Positions 12,237-24,262 are shown, counted from the stretch's first letter. The stretch is 64,000 nt of DNA from Gonapodya sp. JEL0774 (GCA_027604505.1 JADIIX010000011.1:186001-250000); one strand, 5' to 3'. The notes: generated from the sequence alone by a model not told the origin. Made by a program: numbers and translations.

Positions 12237-15200
12237 ATGAATCCACGACGTTCATTCACATCTACTCCCGGGGATGATTTGTATTTACCCGGGGATCATG
12301 CAATCAAGCTGACTGTCACTCTCGATTATTTCTTGGACAAGGGTTCGCTGAATCCGTATTCGCTTGTTATCTTGTTCAGACCTGCTCTTGTAGCAATACG
12401 TGACGCTAATCAATGAATTTCACCTGTTCCATACCTTGTGATCGACTTTAGGTGACATCGACCGAGCAAACGACTTGACTGGCAAAATATCCGCCCCACC
12501 AAAGAAAAAAAGCCTCGGCAACCGCCAGCGAAAGTTTTATGTATCTTACGCAATCGGCAAAGTGTGCACGGGAAAGGTGAGCATGTTATTGGTGACAGAT
12601 CACTAGTGTGGCAAGACTAACATCCTGCCGGTCTTGTTGGTGAGACACCAATTTTGACTCCAGTCGACTCCCTGTTTACTGCAACTCATGATATTACCGT
12701 GGATGCGGTGGGTGAAAACGACACATAACACTATTGTACTGGGTCAAAGCTCATGTTAGCCACTGTTGCGATTAGTCATTTCTCGAAATTCTCTACCGAC
12801 AACCCGCCGAGTTTGCCATCTGGGAAGTTGTTCAAGATGAGCCTGCTAAACCATTGGATCAGAAGGTTGCTTTTATCAGTCCTCCTGGGCTAGCGACGCC
12901 ACGATCTGTCCGTCACCGCAGAGAAACACCACAGCCCGCCAGCATGGCTACAGAGGGAGGAAAGAGCGCTACTTGGAGTGATAACCACCCAGAAGCTGAT
13001 CCTTTGAGAGCGGGACTTGAAAAAACGTTTGACTTCCGTTTACATCCGGATGCGGGATGTTCAGATGTTCATGGGATTGATGAGACTCCACTTCCACCTC
13101 CACCTCCAAATTCTTCGGCACCTAACACTCCTTTTATGAAAGTGGCTCCTGAACCGCATCATTTTGATATGTCGACGGTTGAAGAGCTGCGAGTGCCCTC
13201 CCATATCTTCCGCAAAAACTTGGATGCAACGACTCATCCCGCGATCTCAATCCATCGTCCTACATCCGCTCAGCTACCCTCATTTCTTAGTGATAGAATT
13301 CGATTTTACCGCTTATTTCGGCCAAAGACGCCACCCTCGCCCCACCACAGCGCTTCGCCGGAGAGAACGATCAAGACTTTAATGAAAGAAGTGAAGATAC
13401 CAGCACGTGGAAGTCGTAGGGCGAGAGTTGAGCACCACGTCCACGTTGCAAGCATGTGGATAGATACTAGAGAGATGTTTGTTGGAGAAGTAACCTCAAC
13501 GGCATGGTGGGTGGAAACTTTCGAATGGATGCGATGACCATATAGATGTCGCGATTCAAACGACTTTCTCTGGAAGTCTTAACGATCCAGTTGATGGGAT
13601 AAACGGAATGCAATCTACAATCAATTTATCGGAGAACTTGCTCTCCAGAGAACAAGAATGGAGGTTTGTGAAGGTGTGATTCACGAAACATTTCTGATTC
13701 CGACAATCCCCGGTTTTCTGTGTCTGTCAGTCTGAATCCTTTGACCATCACTGCGATCTCAGCAGACTTTATGCCCTCTAATACCATGACGTACGATCAG
13801 CTTTTTGATCAGTGCATGCCAGTGTGAGGGCACTTTGACTGTAGCACGAGTTACGATCCATTCTGCCACCACGAATTAATTCCTACTCCGAGCAGGTACA
13901 TGCGATTTTTGTGGTTCCGAGATACTCGACCAAACGAGCTCCTGGCCAGATCACGTCACGCAAAAAGTGTCAAATTCGGTTCAAGAGCCGTGATTGTACC
14001 CGGGTTCTACGAAGCGGAGGCGCTGAAGCGATCAATTTTGGAACAAAAGCTTGAAGTGGAAGTGCATGATAGGGATCCTAGGCTTGTTGGTGGAGGTAGG
14101 TAAAGCAATTGTTCGGATCGGCAAATTAGTGGTAGTTGATTTAAGCATCAAAACAGACCCATCAAAATCCATCCAATTTCATCGATCTCCTCACGGAGTT
14201 GCACAATTCTGTATGTTTCATCAAGTGGATGATTCTCTTATCAAAATCACTTGAAAGCTGGTGTGGTTTTTAACAGCCTTGACAGACCTTGTGTACGGTG
14301 TCACTTCCCTGAACCTCACAGCCACTGTTCTCCCGGCACGACATCGATGCGGCATCGATATTTCCATTCCACCTGGAGACTGGCTGAAACACGGAACAGT
14401 AGTGAAGCTGAAGCTCAAGCTCGGCCGACCGATGTTCGCCGAAGACGGCGATGGAGAGTCCACCATCGGCAAATTTGTGCAGCAACTCGTGCCAAGATAT
14501 CGCGTTGATGCATCCTCGGGAAAGTTTTCTAGGCTCGTGGCCATAATTGCGTTAGTTCACAGGCTCATTGGTGCCATTTCTCTGAATGTCCTTCTGAGAG
14601 TCTTCATTTAAAGGAAACCAGCTCAACACAGTGTCATGGATCTTTTGCTGCAATTAATTAGAGAATTTAACTGTGCTGTTCTCGGTCTCGACTCAGCAGA
14701 GTATTACAATCACCGATTGTCCCAGGAACAAAGGGAAAACCAAGAGTTGGTGGGTCTGGTTATCGCAGACCAAGAACCAGAGTTGTCTTCACCATGTTTT
14801 TCAGGATCTTTTGCAGGGCTTTCACGTGTTCGATTCAGATGTCTCGTTTCTCTTCCTCGAAGGTATTGCAGGGAGACAGATTGAGGAAATGTCCTCTGTG
14901 CTTCAGAACTTCCCGAGCGTTGCACGCATTATCAGCAATACCACATTAACTCATGGAACGCGCATTTGGAGGCACGTGCGTCCAGGCGTGTGTCACATAC
15001 TGTTGCGGCGGGATATCGCCCACCTCTTGAAAGATCCGGCGACCTACAAACTCGACGCCATTCCACGATCTTGCTATGCTACGGTTATCGCGCTAGGGAG
15101 GATTCTCAAAGGCGGGGAAGCTGAACTTCTTGACGGTGAAACTTCCTCTGGTGCATTTTTGACTCTCAGCCGAGGTAAACTATTCTTTTTTGTGCAACAA

Positions 15201-15355
15201 TACTGGGTGCTTATATGGCCTTGACACGATCAACAGTAACTCAATTCTCGGATTGCTTTGGAGAAGAGTTGGAGGAGGCGAATATTTTGCAGGTTCTCGA
15301 GGCGCAAACGCCCATCAAACCTCCATTTCGCGCGAGAAAGCCACGGCGAACTTAG
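12237..15355 (+). CDS. CFAP92-like (KIAA1257/DUF4550) ciliary protein, multi-exon
   Basis: Large protein whose middle and C-terminal parts resemble, from memory of the family, the cilia- and flagella-associated protein CFAP92. Clear exons are 12237-12342, 12452-12576, 12645-12707 and 12776-13489. Further coding blocks lie at about 13548-13660, 13735-13826, 13852-14095, 14280-14551, 14614-14750, 14807-15174 and 15235-15355. Telling stretches are SAPPKKKSLGNRQRKFYVSY, TPILTPVDSLFTATHDITVD, KLEVEVHDRDPR and ISIPPGDWLKHGTVVKLKLK. The C-terminal block has DLLQGFHVFDSDVSFLFLEG, then a segment around IISNTTLTHGTRIWRHVRPG and a Cys-His-Ile stretch. The join after 13489 could not be closed: the donor GTAACC leaves a one-base phase conflict with the next block. 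If the assignment holds, the host makes a flagellum. The function of the protein itself is poorly known. Confidence 0.55.
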
Positions 15356-15437
15356 AGGGTTTTAGAGAAGATTTAGTAGTAATTTTCGTTGATTTACACT
15401 GTCATTCGAAAAAGATTCAGAATATCATTTGATCATT

Positions 15438-16484
15438 TCACGAAGGGGGGTTTTGGGACAGGAGGATCTTGTCGAAAGCACTGACGACCCAGGGATCTAG
15501 TTTCATTTTGTCCGTGAATTCTCGTGGCTTCAATGCTGCTTTCTCAGGGCTATTCGTTGTCAGGCGTTTCATGACCTCGCAGGCTAATTCGTAATGGCGT
15601 AACTACCATAGCGGGAATTTTTGGAATGAAGAAGGAAACGAGTACTGAGCGGACTCACAAGCAGTATCTGATCAAGGGGAACAAAAACACCTCGCTTTGG
15701 TTCACACTGAAAGTATCGGATACCGCCTACACTGCCGTCATTCTTCCCCACCGGAGAAGAGAGCTCCAATCCTGAGAGGAGAGATGGAACTTGAACAAGA
15801 GAACAGACTGTTCCTTCGCCACAACATACCTGCCCATTTTCCTTTCTCAAATTTTGTTGTGCCGACGAAGCGCAAAACTCCGACTCTTCCATCACTCTTC
15901 ACTCTCATGGTGTCACCGACAGTAAACTTGTAGTGCGAGGCTTTGGCTATATATACAGTGAAGTCTTGAACCGTGAGACTCCCTTTCTCATCCGCGTCGA
16001 GTATTCGGAAAACAACTGAATCAGACGAGAGGGTTAGTGCGCCGAGCGGTGAACAATGTGAGAACGCTACAATTGGTGGGTAGGTCCCAACAACACACTT
16101 GACAGTTTATTGTCCAAACTTGCCCCTTTCCAATCAGAAAACGCAGCTAGGAACAGTTCGAATGTCACAGCGTGGGGTCCCTCCTGTAAATTGTCGGGGA
16201 AGAGAACGTCGAATATCTATTTTAGTGAGTCAAAGCCATCATCATCAGGTTCAGCATCAATCTCAAGAATCCAACACAGCCACTCTGACCCGTTTTAAGG
16301 TCCAATCACTCTGCATTCGAGCAACAAGCCCGCTGTCCGTCTTGCTTGTGTCACTAGACAGTAGTTGGGCATATCGAACTGAGCAGAGCTCAATTTCCGC
16401 GATTGTTAAATTCGGGTGAGCTTTTCTTAATCTGTAAAGGTCTTCCGCTGTTAAGGTTCGGTGTGCGGATGCGTTGGCTCCCAT
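15438..16484 (-). CDS. EF-hand protein carrying a CAP-Gly domain
   Basis: Five exons join in frame on the minus strand: 16484-16290, 16216-16099, 16015-15830, 15771-15659 and 15602-15438, giving 258 residues. The N-terminus MGANAS is a likely N-myristoylation signal. It is followed by helices typical of calcineurin B/CIB-type proteins (TAEDLYRLRKAHPNLTIAEI, then RIFDVLFPD and TFELFLAAFSDWKGASLDNK). One EF-hand loop is plain at about residues 111-122 (DADEKGSLTVQD). It ends in Asp where Glu is usual. About eight residues later a CAP-Gly domain starts (FTVGDTMRVKSDGRVGVLRF) with the signature GKNDG at 175-179 and PKRGVFVPLD after it. The last exon is helical (REFTDKMKLDPWVVSAFDKI), like the tail helix of an EF-hand protein. 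CAP-Gly domains bind microtubule ends and EEY/F tails, so a calcium- and membrane-linked microtubule adaptor is a reasonable inference. The gene converges with the CFAP92-like gene. Confidence 0.85.
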
Positions 16485-16537
16485 CAGCTGGCGTCTGAAT
16501 GTGGCGTGCCTGTGGTTCGACAACTACAACTATCACA

Positions 16538-19500
16538 TTACTCATTCAATACAAGAATTTTCTCGATCCGTTGTGCTATTGCAGATTGTAAAATTGTCAG
16601 TTTCTTCTGACAGGCAAAAAGTTCAGATGTGGGACACGACTCAAGTAATTGCCTCTTCCGTAACAAAATGTCCAAGTGCTCTCCAACTGAAACATCATCC
16701 TCTAGACTCGAAATAAATTGTTGCCGTGAGGGCCGAATCCCAGGATCCACAGTGTCACTTTCATGTGCAGAGCACGGACCAGCTGTCACTTTTTGGGACG
16801 CGCTAGTGCTGGCGATAGGAGATGAGCTCGGATCGTCAAGTTGAATGGTCCCTCGCCGCTCCTCACTCGGCCGTCGGACGGGTGACGACGCACCAAGGCG
16901 CGGTGACGAGGATGGGAGCGCACTGGAATTAGATCGAAGGCTCTTCGAGGGTTTCGAACTTTGAAGAAATGTAGGGCTGTTGAAAGAAGCGGCTTTCCGT
17001 TTCTCTGGTGGAAAAATTTTCATAACAATCTCCGGGAATGCGCACGGAGAGCGGTAAAGTCACTGTTCTCACTTGTTTCAGTCATTACCAGCGGTGGTTC
17101 GACAGTGGGTTGGGAGTTGCCGTCAAGGCTGTTAAACATCAGGGGGACAAAAGGTCTCGTCTGGCGATCGTCCTGTTGAAGCGAGTTAGATGGCGTCAAC
17201 ATGCGTGATGAGATGTCTCACGAACCCGGGGATCGTGTTGGTCCGCAAAGTGAGCATTACTTCCAGATTCATCTGCTATTGGCGCTATCGGTACAAAATC
17301 TTGAGAATTGAATGCTCCCACAGGAGTAGGTGCCCAATCGGCGTTCGCAGGTCGGTCATGCGCATGTGTCGTTCGGAGAAACGTGCTCGCGAACTTGCCT
17401 GGAACTCCATTTCGGTTGGCAAACACATGCAAATTGAAAATATGTCGGGACAATCACCGGTGATTGGGAGCTCAATCTCCACAGGTGTGACTGGGGTCTG
17501 CGACTCTTGGATAGACGGTCCAAGCCATTCGGGAACATCTGTCAAATTTTCCTTGATGTTCGCAAATGTGCGCTCGAAAAATTGTTTCGCTATGGATCGA
17601 GCTCTTTGTCTATCGTCCTTGATGGCAAGCTGGGGATACAAACGAAACAAAACAAATGTTTGTGAATGGCGGGCCAGAAATAAACAGACATTAAAATGCT
17701 CACTTCTAGTAAAGGGCAAATTGTGTTCAGGAAACTCTGGCCGTCTACCACCTTAACATTTTCCAAAACTTTGAAACATTCCTCCCAGCAGGTCCGGAGA
17801 CGAGCAATATCGCTGTCCACACAAAGTCGGAATGTCTCAGTCAAATCTAATGAATGCCTTAAGAGGGCATCTGGCACAGAGCGAGCCACCACAGGAATCA
17901 CGGAAATAAACGGTTCCACCCAATCCACCGGTTCTCCAACGTTTCGGAGCCGAAGCAGTTCATTTCCGGTTTCTAGGAGGAACGCAAGCAATCTGGCGTA
18001 AGAATCGGTGATGCTTGAGGAAGAAGAAACAGATTTTATACCGAGAACGCTTTCCTTATGTTGTTTGGCTATGTGAACATTTACCTTCGTCGATTGCGTC
18101 CATAGACGGCTGTTGTCGCCGCCCTCTTGCCGAGATTTGATGAACCCATTACAGCCCATCGTAATCTATGACACACGGATGTTATGGAAGTGTGAACATC
18201 GAATGGCGAATCGCTAAAGGGCTCTTCAGCTTACCCTGACACACTTCGGGAAGACACTACCAAATTCACGATTCTTTCAATCAGTCTGTCTAAGCTTACA
18301 GAACCAGTTTTAATCGAAACGGTCGATTTAAATTGGTTCAGCAATGCGGTCCAAACACAAGCAAGATCCTCATTGTAATCGTCGGGAAGGTAAAACGGAT
18401 AAGCCAAGGTTGACACCAGTTCTTCACACTTAGTTTCGTCCAAGTCTTCGGAAACCTCATTTGTACGAGCAATATGTTTCTGATACTCCTGAGCTGGCAA
18501 AGGTGACAAATTTGAACATTAATGGACTAAAACGTCGTTGTATCCACGTACCGATTACACTCCAGATTCGCAGGTGGCGAGTCCCACCTTGCGACGCGAC
18601 TTGAATCAGAATTGAATATAACAGGGTGACCTGTACGCGAAAATTGTTGAGTGACTGCGAGACTATAATTCATACGGGACAAGGTAGAAGAAAGCTTACA
18701 GCGTTGGTCTTGGCGTTTGCCCGCGAGGCGATCTCCATGCACACCTGCAGTACACAATTTTCCTCCTCGTCACTATCTTGGTGTGGCATTGCCAGCCATA
18801 GCGCCAGTACATCGCTCATCCTTGTCCACTGTGTTCTCCCAACCGCCTCTTCTGCCCATGGCAAGGCTTGCTCTTGTCCAAACGGCGGTGCGGGGCGGCT
18901 CTTCTTCCAGAACACTTTGTCAGGTACAGTTTTAAGTAGGGCGTCGGTGAGGATACGTGGTAGGCCAGATGGAGATCTACCGAAATGCGAATGGATAGAG
19001 CTGAGGAAGGTGAGAAGCTGGTCGAAGGCAGTTTGGAGAATTTGAAGCGGAGTAGAGACTTCTGGTAGTCCTAGGACAGCTACGGATTTTAAAATGCGCT
19101 CCCATATTCGAACGATTTGAGTTTGCTTAATCCCATTCGAAGCCAGTTGAATGGCGAATGAGCCTTTTACGGATCCGGTACATGTCAAAGTTTCATTCAC
19201 CTGTTCCACTTTGCTACTTCTCGCCTTATCATCGTCCTCGACAGACTCAACGTCCTGTCCCGGCCGTTTCGCCATCCATTCCAGAAGCGTCAAAGTACCC
19301 GGCAGGACCTCACGGAATGTCTTGACGTCAAGTGGGTTCACGTTGGATGGTTGAAAGTCACCGAGAAGCATGCGAGGATTCGGCTGGATGTTTTCTGATA
19401 TGAGAGAAGGAAGCGGTTTGTGAATCCTAGAAAGCATGAAGGAAAGCACCGATGAACAACATAACAAACCTTTTACTGTGTTAAGACTCAGTAGGTTCTC

Positions 19501-21120
19501 CAAAACCTCAAGCACGGTGGCCTCGACCATCCCACCCCTGCCAGTCACAAGTCTCACCATGCTCGCAATGACAGGTTCGAAAAACTTAATAACACAGTCA
19601 CAAAATCAACTCCTTGTCGACTCGTCCGATCTCCACCTACACTGCACCTACCTGTCCCACTCCACTTCCCACAACAAAAACAATTCGAACCCAGCAATCT
19701 ACCGCGAATTTTGACACCCCATCTTGATCCTCAGGCAGCGCGACCCGTTCGAGCACAGGCACAAGGGCGAGGTTAATCATCTTCCCCCGCAGGATGTAGT
19801 TGTCTTGTGCAAGGCAGTACAAAAGATAGCGCCAAGCACGGTAGGCAGCGATTTTGTGCGAAGGGGACTTTTCGTTGAAAGACTTGTTGAAAAAGGATGA
19901 ATTAAGTCGAGTGCGGGTTTGCGGTCAATGAACACCATTGAGTCATACCTTTTCCACAACTTTGAGGAGGTTGTTCAAATATGGCGTCCTATGCAAACTC
20001 GACCCCAACACCGCGACCGCCACTCCCCACACCTTGAGCTTCTGTTCCGGCGTCGTATTTTTCATTTCCCCGACAGCCTTCGAAAATGAATCACCGTGAC
20101 TCTTAAGCCATTCTGTCAAGACTTCCTTGCTGACGGTACAGCGCTCATCGTCGAGAAAAGCTTCAACAGCAACGAGGGCTTTATCAGAGATGGCCCTATT
20201 TGGATAGGTGAGGAGAGTGAGTGTGAACGGAAACCATTGGCGAATGTATGCTGGACTAGCAAATACGAGGGGAATCTGAGAGAGGAGCTTGGTGACGAGC
20301 TGGAGAAATCGATCCTTCCGTCAAGTAAGTTTCTTGAGCTTGCTCGTGTCAAAACTTAGGCCTACGCACCGCAAGCCCTTCCACCTTCGCCGAATCGCTC
20401 CTGAGCTCCGCGGATCGGCCACTTAGCACTCCCGGAAGGACATCCATGATTTCCTTCAACAGCGGGGTAATGGAGCGTGGTGACAACCTTTGGACCCCGA
20501 GAACTTTGAGAGGTGGGGCACAAGGGCACCCGGGACGGGCATCAACCGTGTGGAAGATATGAGGGCAAAAAGCGTTTTGGAGTGTACACGGTGTTACTCA
20601 AATGTTAAACTCACCCCATATACACGCTGTGACGATGGATTTCTTCCCCCCCGCCGCTGCGGACTTTGCCCTCCCCACTACCGCCGCCAGCAACTTTTCC
20701 ATGAGCTGCACCAGCACAATATCTTCAAGCAGCAAACAACCACAAAGCAGACGCCAAAGCAAACATACAACCAGCTCATCACCATTCCTCCAAACGGAGG
20801 CCACTCTGCGGGAAAACTCACCTCCCCTTTCTTCCAAACCCTCCGCCCTGTACACAATCAAACCCACCACCCTCAGTGCTGCCAACTGGAGGGACTCATC
20901 TCCCTCCCCCCCTACATCTCGCTCCACGCACCGGGCCGCTTCGGCCAGCCGGGGTTGCGACCAGAGCAAAGGAAAAGAAGGGTGGGACGAGGGAAGATCA
21001 CGATATGTGGTCAGGAAGGAGGAGTAGAGGTCGGTCTGGTGAAAGGGGAATCGAGGATGTGGGATTGTGCGGGGTGGAGAAGATTGGGTGTGAGCGAGGG
21101 TGAAGCCGAGTTGATTCGAC
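16538..21120 (-). CDS. RIF1: Rif1-like telomere and replication-timing regulator
   Basis: Rif1 is a HEAT-repeat protein that recruits PP1 phosphatase, limits replication origin firing and acts at telomeres and double-strand breaks. The best evidence is the N-terminal repeat block, read from several exons between about 20.5 and 19.6 kb. It includes AISDKALVAVEAFLDDERCT, KLKVWGVAVAVLGSSLHRTP, KIAAYRAWRYLLYCLAQDNY and VPVLERVALPEDQDGVSKFA. A long exon (about 19560-18670) continues the helical repeat. Exons around 18509-18231 and 18070-17590 carry further helical sequence. The C-terminal part is disordered and Ser/Pro-rich (about 17450-16700), with a short helical end finishing at 16538. The start was not found: open sequence reaches upstream of 21000 without a clear ATG. 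I did not see an unambiguous SILK/RVxF pair. Rif1 evolves fast, so the call rests on the N-terminal repeats. Confidence 0.65.
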
Positions 21121-21739
21121 CCTTGCGAGCCCTCCCGCCTTCAAATCACAGTTCCAACATTCTCCCTCATCATGTTTTTCTATAAATCCGCGGACCTGTC
21201 GTCCCCTGGATTCGTTGTCATGGCACTCTTACGACACCGCAAAGATCTCATTGTTCAACCCACTCTATCCTTGACGCCTTTCACTGTCGCCAGACTGTCA
21301 ATGACCGTGACCATGCTTGAAGCAGGGTCGTTCATCGTGGAATGGTTCAGGACTAAGTGATTGAAAAGGAATGTTGCGAAGATGCCGCACACACCCGTCC
21401 AACCCCCCATGTGTTCATTCTAAGGAGTAACTCCATTATTTTCCAACAAACAGTCAATATCTTTGTAATACGAATCCAAAATCTGATACGTTTATGTCCA
21501 ACTTTCGCGTATAACGCACCTCCTCCCCACGATACAACCTTTCATTGGGCCATCTACTCGCTGCATTTCTCCCCCATTAAATGCACACTCCAGTTAGCCC
21601 CACAGCACTCTCTGACACGTATGGCCACCGAAACAATCTTTCCACCGTCCTATAACCACTTTCTTTCTTTCCAATCACAAGAATGCTCCACCGCATTCTC
21701 TGCGTTGACCACTACACGCCAACTCTGGTACATCCGCTC
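21121..21739. other. Spacer between RIF1-like and YPT7 genes
   Basis: No supported gene. It combines the upstream region of the Rif1-like gene with the 3' flank of YPT7; a + strand open frame at 21357-22028 runs antisense into YPT7 exons and is discounted. Confidence 0.35.
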
Positions 21740-23834
21740 TCAGCAAGCACAAGCATCTCCACTCATCTGTTTCGGCTCGGCATCCACGCGGATATGGTCC
21801 GGGAACTCCCTGCAAGGCATCCAAAATCAAACCCACAAAACAGGTCGAATCGACAACCCATGGAACAGAGAGAGAAAGGCTGATCAGTCTTCGCCAAGAA
21901 ACCAATGGTGTTTCAACTACTCACACCTCCACATCCTGCTCTTGCGCGAGCGCCATTTTGGCGACGGCCTGGAACGCCGGCTCTACATTAATGGCCTCTT
22001 TCGCGCTGGTCTCAAAGTACGGAATTGACCCCTTGGACTGACACCAATGCATGGCGCGTTTCGCGGTGACCTGGGTTCAAAAATTTGTCAGAGACGAACT
22101 TCGTACATGAGGAAATGGGCAGCCACTCGTCAAGTATTTCTTAGTATGTACCTGCCGTCGTCCTTCCTCAAGGTCGACCTTATTGCCCAGGACGAGGACT
22201 GTCGAGGTGAGAACGTGACGAGCATTTGAAGTGGTGAAAGGGGAGGTAAAAGGAGAAAGAGGAAGTTGACGGAAGGTGCGCAATAAGCAAGGATATCATT
22301 CCAAAATGACGATATCCCTTGGCACCGACGAATAGGAGCACATATTCGACATTTACAGAGCACCATCGGAAATCGAAAAAAAAAGAGTATTGCTGGGACA
22401 TATCTGAGATCCACACAACCTGAGACCTTGTGTCCTTGCCCGTCCCACTCAGAACCCCATCTCATCCTCCACTGTCTCAATTCCGTCCGCGCGGTACCCA
22501 TCATCTCATCATCTGCATCTCATCCTAGAAACTTCCATGCAAGCNNNNNNNNNNCCACCTCCCCCCAAAACAAAAATGACGACCAGCATCCCCAGTACTC
22601 ACAAGGGAAGTTATCCGGATCCCTGGGACTGGCTTGGACCAAAAACTCGTCCCTCCAGCTATCCAATGTTTCGAAGGATTTCGCGCTGTTCACGTCGTAG
22701 ACGAGCACACAGCAGTCAGCGCCACGGTAAAAGGCCACACCGAGGGATTGGAACTGCAGTCAAGGTGGAGAAGGTTTGAATTGTTGAGTTTCGAAGAGGA
22801 GGAAAGAAAGGAGTAAATGTGATGATTGATGGCAAGATTGGCCCCGATGAGTAAGTGCTCATTTGCTTACACGTTCTTGTCCGGCAGTGTCCCAGATCTA
22901 GTGTCCGACGTATAAGGAGTCACGGATGAGGGAGAGAATAGCGCAAGAGAGAGATGGGGAAGCGAGACGGAATGGGGTAGGGTGAAACGGTGGAACGCAA
23001 CGTGAAATTGATGAGCACGAAGTATCGCGCTGATGGAAAGGTGGACATCCGAGCTTCCTGGAGGCCAAACCATCGAGAAAAAAGACAGGCGAGGTCCAGA
23101 TTTGTGCCAAAATTCCCTCCGGCTATTTGAAAACGACGGCCGTCCAGTACGATTTGTTCTGTGCGCATTACCCCGGCTCGCCCCGATGGAGCTAGGACGC
23201 TGGCCCCGCCAACACGCTGTGAGATTTCCGTACACACCTGCATGGTAACGACTTTATCGTCCACCGCGACTTCCTTCGTCAGAAAATCCGCGCCGATGGT
23301 GGCCTTGTATTGGTTACTAAACTGGAATGTTTAGGGAGAACGTGAAGGGACGACGTAGATAAAGTCGAATTCCGGAGAGCATACCTTCCTGTTCACAAAC
23401 TGGTTCATGAGTGACGTTTTCCCTACACCGGAGTCGCCTGGTTGTGAGGTGGGAAGATAAAGGAGTTCGTTGCCCACATGCTTCTGCCAACAGTCCAGTC
23501 AGGCCGCCCACGATCACCGAGAGTCCACGCATTGACGAGTGGTTATGAACCTCCAGTACCTCCAGTAAGACGACGTTCCCTTACACGGATTGACGGCATG
23601 GGCCTCTGCTTAGAAGCTCCTCCATGTCTGCCACCCGCCAACTCTTTCATCAAAAGAACGTACCAAGAATAATAACTGAGAGAAAGGAAGGTAGAAGTGG
23701 AGTAGGGAACCGGTGAAAGGGGTAAGATGGAGATTGGCCGAGAGAACAGCGAGCGATGATCGAGTGAGTGTTGGAGTTTTGTGATGGGCATCGCGGTCGT
23801 CACCTTTGAGCAGGGGTTTCCTACGAGATGCCAT
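21740..23834 (-). CDS. YPT7: Rab7-family GTPase Ypt7
   Basis: Small GTPase of late endosomes and vacuoles that drives homotypic vacuole fusion and recruits HOPS and retromer. Eight exons run from ATG at 23834 to the stop at 21740-21742. The first ([10 protein letters not shown], 23834-23804) is followed by a 12-base micro-exon (23664-23675) that supplies VIIL. Next come [18 protein letters not shown] (P-loop) and [20 protein letters not shown] (switch I region). Then follow IWDTAGQER and [30 protein letters not shown] (NKxD) and [17 protein letters not shown] (SAK box). The last exon gives [20 protein letters not shown] and ends in the CxC prenylation motif (CAC). The phases agree at each junction checked. 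The intron between the PDNFP and LVLGNKVD exons contains a 10-base N gap, which does not touch coding sequence. Confidence 0.95.
22545..22554. other. Assembly gap (10 N)
   Basis: Ten undetermined bases lie inside an intron of YPT7. This may be a fixed-size scaffold gap, so the real intron could be longer than the roughly 400 bases seen. Confidence 0.95.
23664..23675 (-). other. YPT7: 12-base micro-exon of YPT7
   Basis: The segment is flanked by CTCAG on its 5' side and GTACGT on its 3' side. With the last G of exon 1 it encodes Val-Ile-Ile-Leu and the first base of Gly, exactly the residues expected between LLK and GDSGVGKT in Rab7. Confidence 0.85.
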
Positions 23835-24262
23835 AGTTTGAAAGAAGGGTAAGGAAGTTGGTTGATGTGGGGGTGCAAAAAGTTGTTGTGGGGAGGTGGT
23901 GATGATTCCAACACAGTCAGTTCGTAGGTGGAAAGATCACACATCGATCACGCCCATGCATATTTTCATGCAACTCCCACACCTCCGCGTACTAAAGTAT
24001 CAATAGACGGTGTCCCGTGAGGAAGCTTTGAACTAAATGACCAATTGAGTGAAGCGTCTTTAAATAGCCAAAGAGCGACACACAAAAGCATGCTCATCGT
24101 AGCCACAAGCTGTTTAAACCGACTGGATGGGAATATTTGCAAAGCTGGATCTTGGTCATCTAATCTCTGTCGAAATCCCAAACCGGAGAGCCGACCAAAG
24201 CCGGAGAGTCAATTCTTCATTCGCCACGGCGACACCGACACCGACCTGTTCACCTTCTCGAG
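23835..24262. promoter_or_regulatory. Divergent promoter region between YPT7 and uL4m
   Basis: About 430 bases separate two genes transcribed away from each other, so both promoters should be here. No specific element was identified. Confidence 0.4.

Noticed and set aside
20490-21185. 231-codon + strand open frame
   Set aside because: It is antisense to well-read Rif1-like coding sequence at its left part and has no family similarity.
21357-22028. 223-codon + strand open frame
   Set aside because: It overlaps the last two exons of YPT7 in antisense and the spacer beyond; no family signal.
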